From assembly GCF_029395535.1 (NCBI RefSeq), contig NZ_CP113920.1, positions 1,116,001-1,180,000 on the forward strand: DNA of 64,000 bases, in the 5' to 3' direction. The translations under genes and the position numbers were made by a program. Source of the DNA: Bifidobacterium sp. ESL0732. Lineage in GTDB: Bacteria; Actinomycetota; Actinomycetes; Actinomycetales; Bifidobacteriaceae. The notes under the pieces were generated by a model. It was given only the letters and a program-made list of their open reading frames with translations, was not told the DNA's origin and searched no databases. Positions 62,236-64,000 of the stretch are shown here, piece after piece. Each line of letters begins with the position of its first letter. Position 1 is the first letter of the stretch.

Positions 62236-63549
62236 TCACAGCAATTCCTTTTCGGCGGTTTCCGGTCCCAAGAACGCCACAATAGCCATGGTGAGCACGG
62301 CTATGAGGGCGATGAGGTAATAGACCCATTTCTCGTTGCCAATGGTCAGCAACAGTGTGATGAGGTAAGGCATGAGCGCGTTGCACAATTTGGCTATGGC
62401 ATTGGCGACCCCCACAAAGCGGAAACGTACACGTGTCGGGAACAGTTCCGGAATATAGACCGCAGTCACTGAAGCCATGAGCACGTACAGGATGACGACC
62501 AAGGCGAATCCGACCAACGAAACGAGAACGATGTCATGTTGCATGGAATACAGGCAGCCCAGAGCCGCTTCTATGCCGAAGGCCGCGACGATCAGGCGTT
62601 TCCGACCGATCCTGTCGATAAGGAACGAACCGATGAAACATCCCAAGGGGGCGCCGAGCATAATCAGTACGCTGATCCATAACGAGTGATGCAGGTCATA
62701 GCCGCGCTTGAACAGAATGGTAGGCATCCATGTCGTGAAGGTGTATGAGCAAACCATGGTCGCCGTCACTGCCACCGTGGCGACGATGAAATTCTTCCAC
62801 AAAGCTCGTATGGTGAAAGGCTGGGGCGCCTTTTCTTGTTGAGGAGAGGAGTCGTAAAAACCATTGACCGTGAGTCGACTGATGATGCATGCGGCTTCGG
62901 TCCTGCGCCCCTTCACGAGCAGCCAGCGTGGCGATTCCGGCAAACCCCTCCTGAAGAACCAGATTAACAGCGCCAGAACGCCGTCGATGGCGAACAAGGG
63001 TCTCCAAGACCAATGTGAGATCACCATTGCGGAAAGGGCCATTGCCACCGGCACGCCAAAATTGGCGATCAGGTCAACGATAGCGCACCAGTGACCACGT
63101 TTGAGCACCGGCGCAAATTCATTGATATACGTGAAGCCGGTGACGAGCTCGGCGCCGAGGCCCATGCTGGCAATGAACCTGCAGATGATCAGCACCAGTA
63201 TATTCGGGGCGAACGTGCAGGCAAAAGTAAACAGGCCGAACACCAGAAGATTGATGCTGTACGAGATCTTTCTCCCCTTCGCGTCGCCGATGACCCCAGA
63301 GACCAGCGAGCCTATCAACAGTCCCAAAAAGCCGGCCGAGAGGAAGGTGGCATTCGTTCCGGAATCAGTGAAGTGTTGGGAAAGCAGACACGTTGCGATG
63401 GAACTGCCCATGTAGACGTCGATGCTGTCGATGAACATACCGGCCGCCACCAGAACCACGATCTTATAGAACAACGGTGAGGGTTTGGCCAGATTCAAAT
63501 CGTGCAGCAGCGACTCATCGGAAGGTATTGTGGGAGACTTTACGTTCAT
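62236..63549 (-). CDS. MFS transporter (sugar/organic acid type)
   Basis: 437 residues, 12 membrane helices. Signatures are GVIGDAKGRKISY (loop 2-3), RGLPESPRWLLVKGR (before the central loop) and SFLIDRIGRKRL (loop 8-9), plus PELFPTRVR (loop 10-11), all as in the sugar-porter and aromatic-acid/sialate branches. First helix has MFIDSIDVYMG. AGGGGG lies 8 bases before the ATG. Substrate unknown. It converges on the amidotransferase gene. Confidence 0.85.
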   Translation of the reverse strand: MNVKSPTIPSDESLLHDLNLAKPSPLFYKIVVLVAAGMFIDSIDVYMGSSIATCLLSQHFTDSGTNATFLSAGFLGLLIGSLVSGVIGDAKGRKISYSINLLVFGLFTFACTFAPNILVLIICRFIASMGLGAELVTGFTYINEFAPVLKRGHWCAIVDLIANFGVPVAMALSAMVISHWSWRPLFAIDGVLALLIWFFRRGLPESPRWLLVKGRRTEAACIISRLTVNGFYDSSPQQEKAPQPFTIRALWKNFIVATVAVTATMVCSYTFTTWMPTILFKRGYDLHHSLWISVLIMLGAPLGCFIGSFLIDRIGRKRLIVAAFGIEAALGCLYSMQHDIVLVSLVGFALVVILYVLMASVTAVYIPELFPTRVRFRFVGVANAIAKLCNALMPYLITLLLTIGNEKWVYYLIALIAVLTMAIVAFLGPETAEKELL

Positions 63550-63815
63550 CGTTCACACCCCCTAATGAAAAAACTCGAGGTGAACGCTGATCGAGAACCC
63601 GCTTCATGCGCGTCAAGGCAGTATCCTCTTTGCCCGTGTTGTCCAACCAAACCCTTTTGCTTTTTCATAATCCTCTCCATCGCTGAACTTGATTCCGTAT
63701 GTTAGGCAGGACATTCCGGGATGGTCAGAAAGGCTTCACATGTTGGAAGAAACAGGTCCGGACTTATGGACGGATATCGCAGGGAAAAATATCTTGATTA
63801 CCGTCCAGGCCTAGC

Positions 63816-63910
63816 CTAGTAACGCAGTCACCAAGGCAAGGATGCTTGAGACCTATCCGGCGCCGTGTTGCAACTGCGTTGTGCGTGATGCCTAGGAGAT
63901 GGATGCTTTT
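63816..63910 (+). pseudogene. Decayed fragment of a class II amidotransferase gene
   Basis: The bases translate in pieces as NAVTKARMLETYPA, then NCVVRDA, a TAG stop, then EMDA. This aligns with DAVLHAVAKMRETYPASSYNCIVRDAEEM of 61267-62112. The DNA identity is high over ~75 bases (e.g. TTGTGCGTGATGCC shared) but it has an in-frame stop and no ends. It is a relic of a duplicated or deleted paralogue. The surrounding 63550-63975 contains no gene. Confidence 0.7.
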
Positions 63911-63975
63911 CGCGAAACGCGCCGATGACTTGCGAGATGACCGGCGTACCTGTATATTTTCTGTCTGTTGTCTGT

Positions 63976-64000
63976 GCGGACATAGCTTAGTTGGTAAAGC
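63976..64000 (+). tRNA. tRNA-Gly (GCC), 5' end only (cut by window edge)
   Basis: The last 25 bases are identical to the first 25 of the tRNA-Gly gene at 55053. Whether it is a full second gene or a partial copy lies beyond the window. Confidence 0.7.

Noticed and set aside
1..64000. CRISPR arrays, rRNA genes or phage structural genes
   Set aside because: No regularly spaced repeats, rRNA sequence or phage proteins were seen on either strand.

Overview
The window looks like a Bifidobacterium (Bifidobacteriaceae, Actinomycetota) chromosome. Signs are the GC-rich codon use, whiA, an actinobacterial LexA box at uvrA, a class II transaldolase/transketolase pair of the kind used in the bifid shunt, LacI-type operators with a TGTTAGCG core at pgk and tkt, and tRNA genes without an encoded CCA. 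Species was not determined.

Layout. (1) 1-2.5 kb: 3' part of glnE. (2) 2.6-7.6 kb: menF-menD-menH-menC on the minus strand, A+T-richer, glutamine-rich and lactobacillus-like, with its own sigma-70 promoter. It looks horizontally acquired and covers only chorismate to o-succinylbenzoate. (3) 7.8-14.8 kb: pyrimidine operon pyrB-pyrI-pyrC-pyrF-pyrK-pyrD-pyrE, with perfect inverted repeats in two intergenic gaps. (4) 15.3-21.4 kb: nucleoside salvage cluster, with an A+T-rich PucR-type regulator, two paralogous MFS transporters around a nucleoside phosphorylase, then phosphopentomutase. Salvaged (deoxy)ribose-1-phosphate would become the 5-phosphate. (5) 21.8-31.8 kb: long-chain acyl-CoA ligase, small membrane proteins, an XRE regulator/membrane protein pair, an sdpR-sdpI-like immunity pair with two clear operators, a LysR regulator, a HAD hydrolase, NAD(P)HX repair and an ABC-F ATPase. 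(6) 32-43.9 kb: conserved block uvrA-uvrC-aroE-rapZ-whiA-pgk-tpiA-secG. (7) 43.9-54.8 kb: HAD phosphatase, alpha/beta hydrolase, tal, tkt, hrcA-dnaJ behind a consensus CIRCE, fructosamine kinase, uppP and a PAC2 protein.

(8) 55.0-60.1 kb: four tRNA genes (Gly, Cys, Val, Val). The last tRNA-Val is the left end of a 4.6 kb island (TetR regulator, GH3 glycosidase, MFS sugar transporter) whose right end is a 62-bp copy of the tRNA 3' part. This is the signature of tRNA-targeted integration, although no integrase remains. (9) 60.2-64.0 kb: cation efflux protein, class II glutamine amidotransferase, MFS transporter, a decayed fragment of a second amidotransferase gene, and the first 25 bases of another tRNA-Gly.

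Themes. Core genes (nucleotide synthesis, glycolysis, pentose phosphates, DNA repair, heat shock) are interleaved with small acquired modules that each bring their own regulator or promoter. The most unusual item is the isolated upper half of the menaquinone pathway. The pyrD/pyrK dihydroorotate dehydrogenase beside it is the NAD-linked class 1B, so pyrimidine synthesis does not explain a need for quinone. Several conserved enzymes also carry hydrophilic Ser/Asp/Glu-rich insertions.
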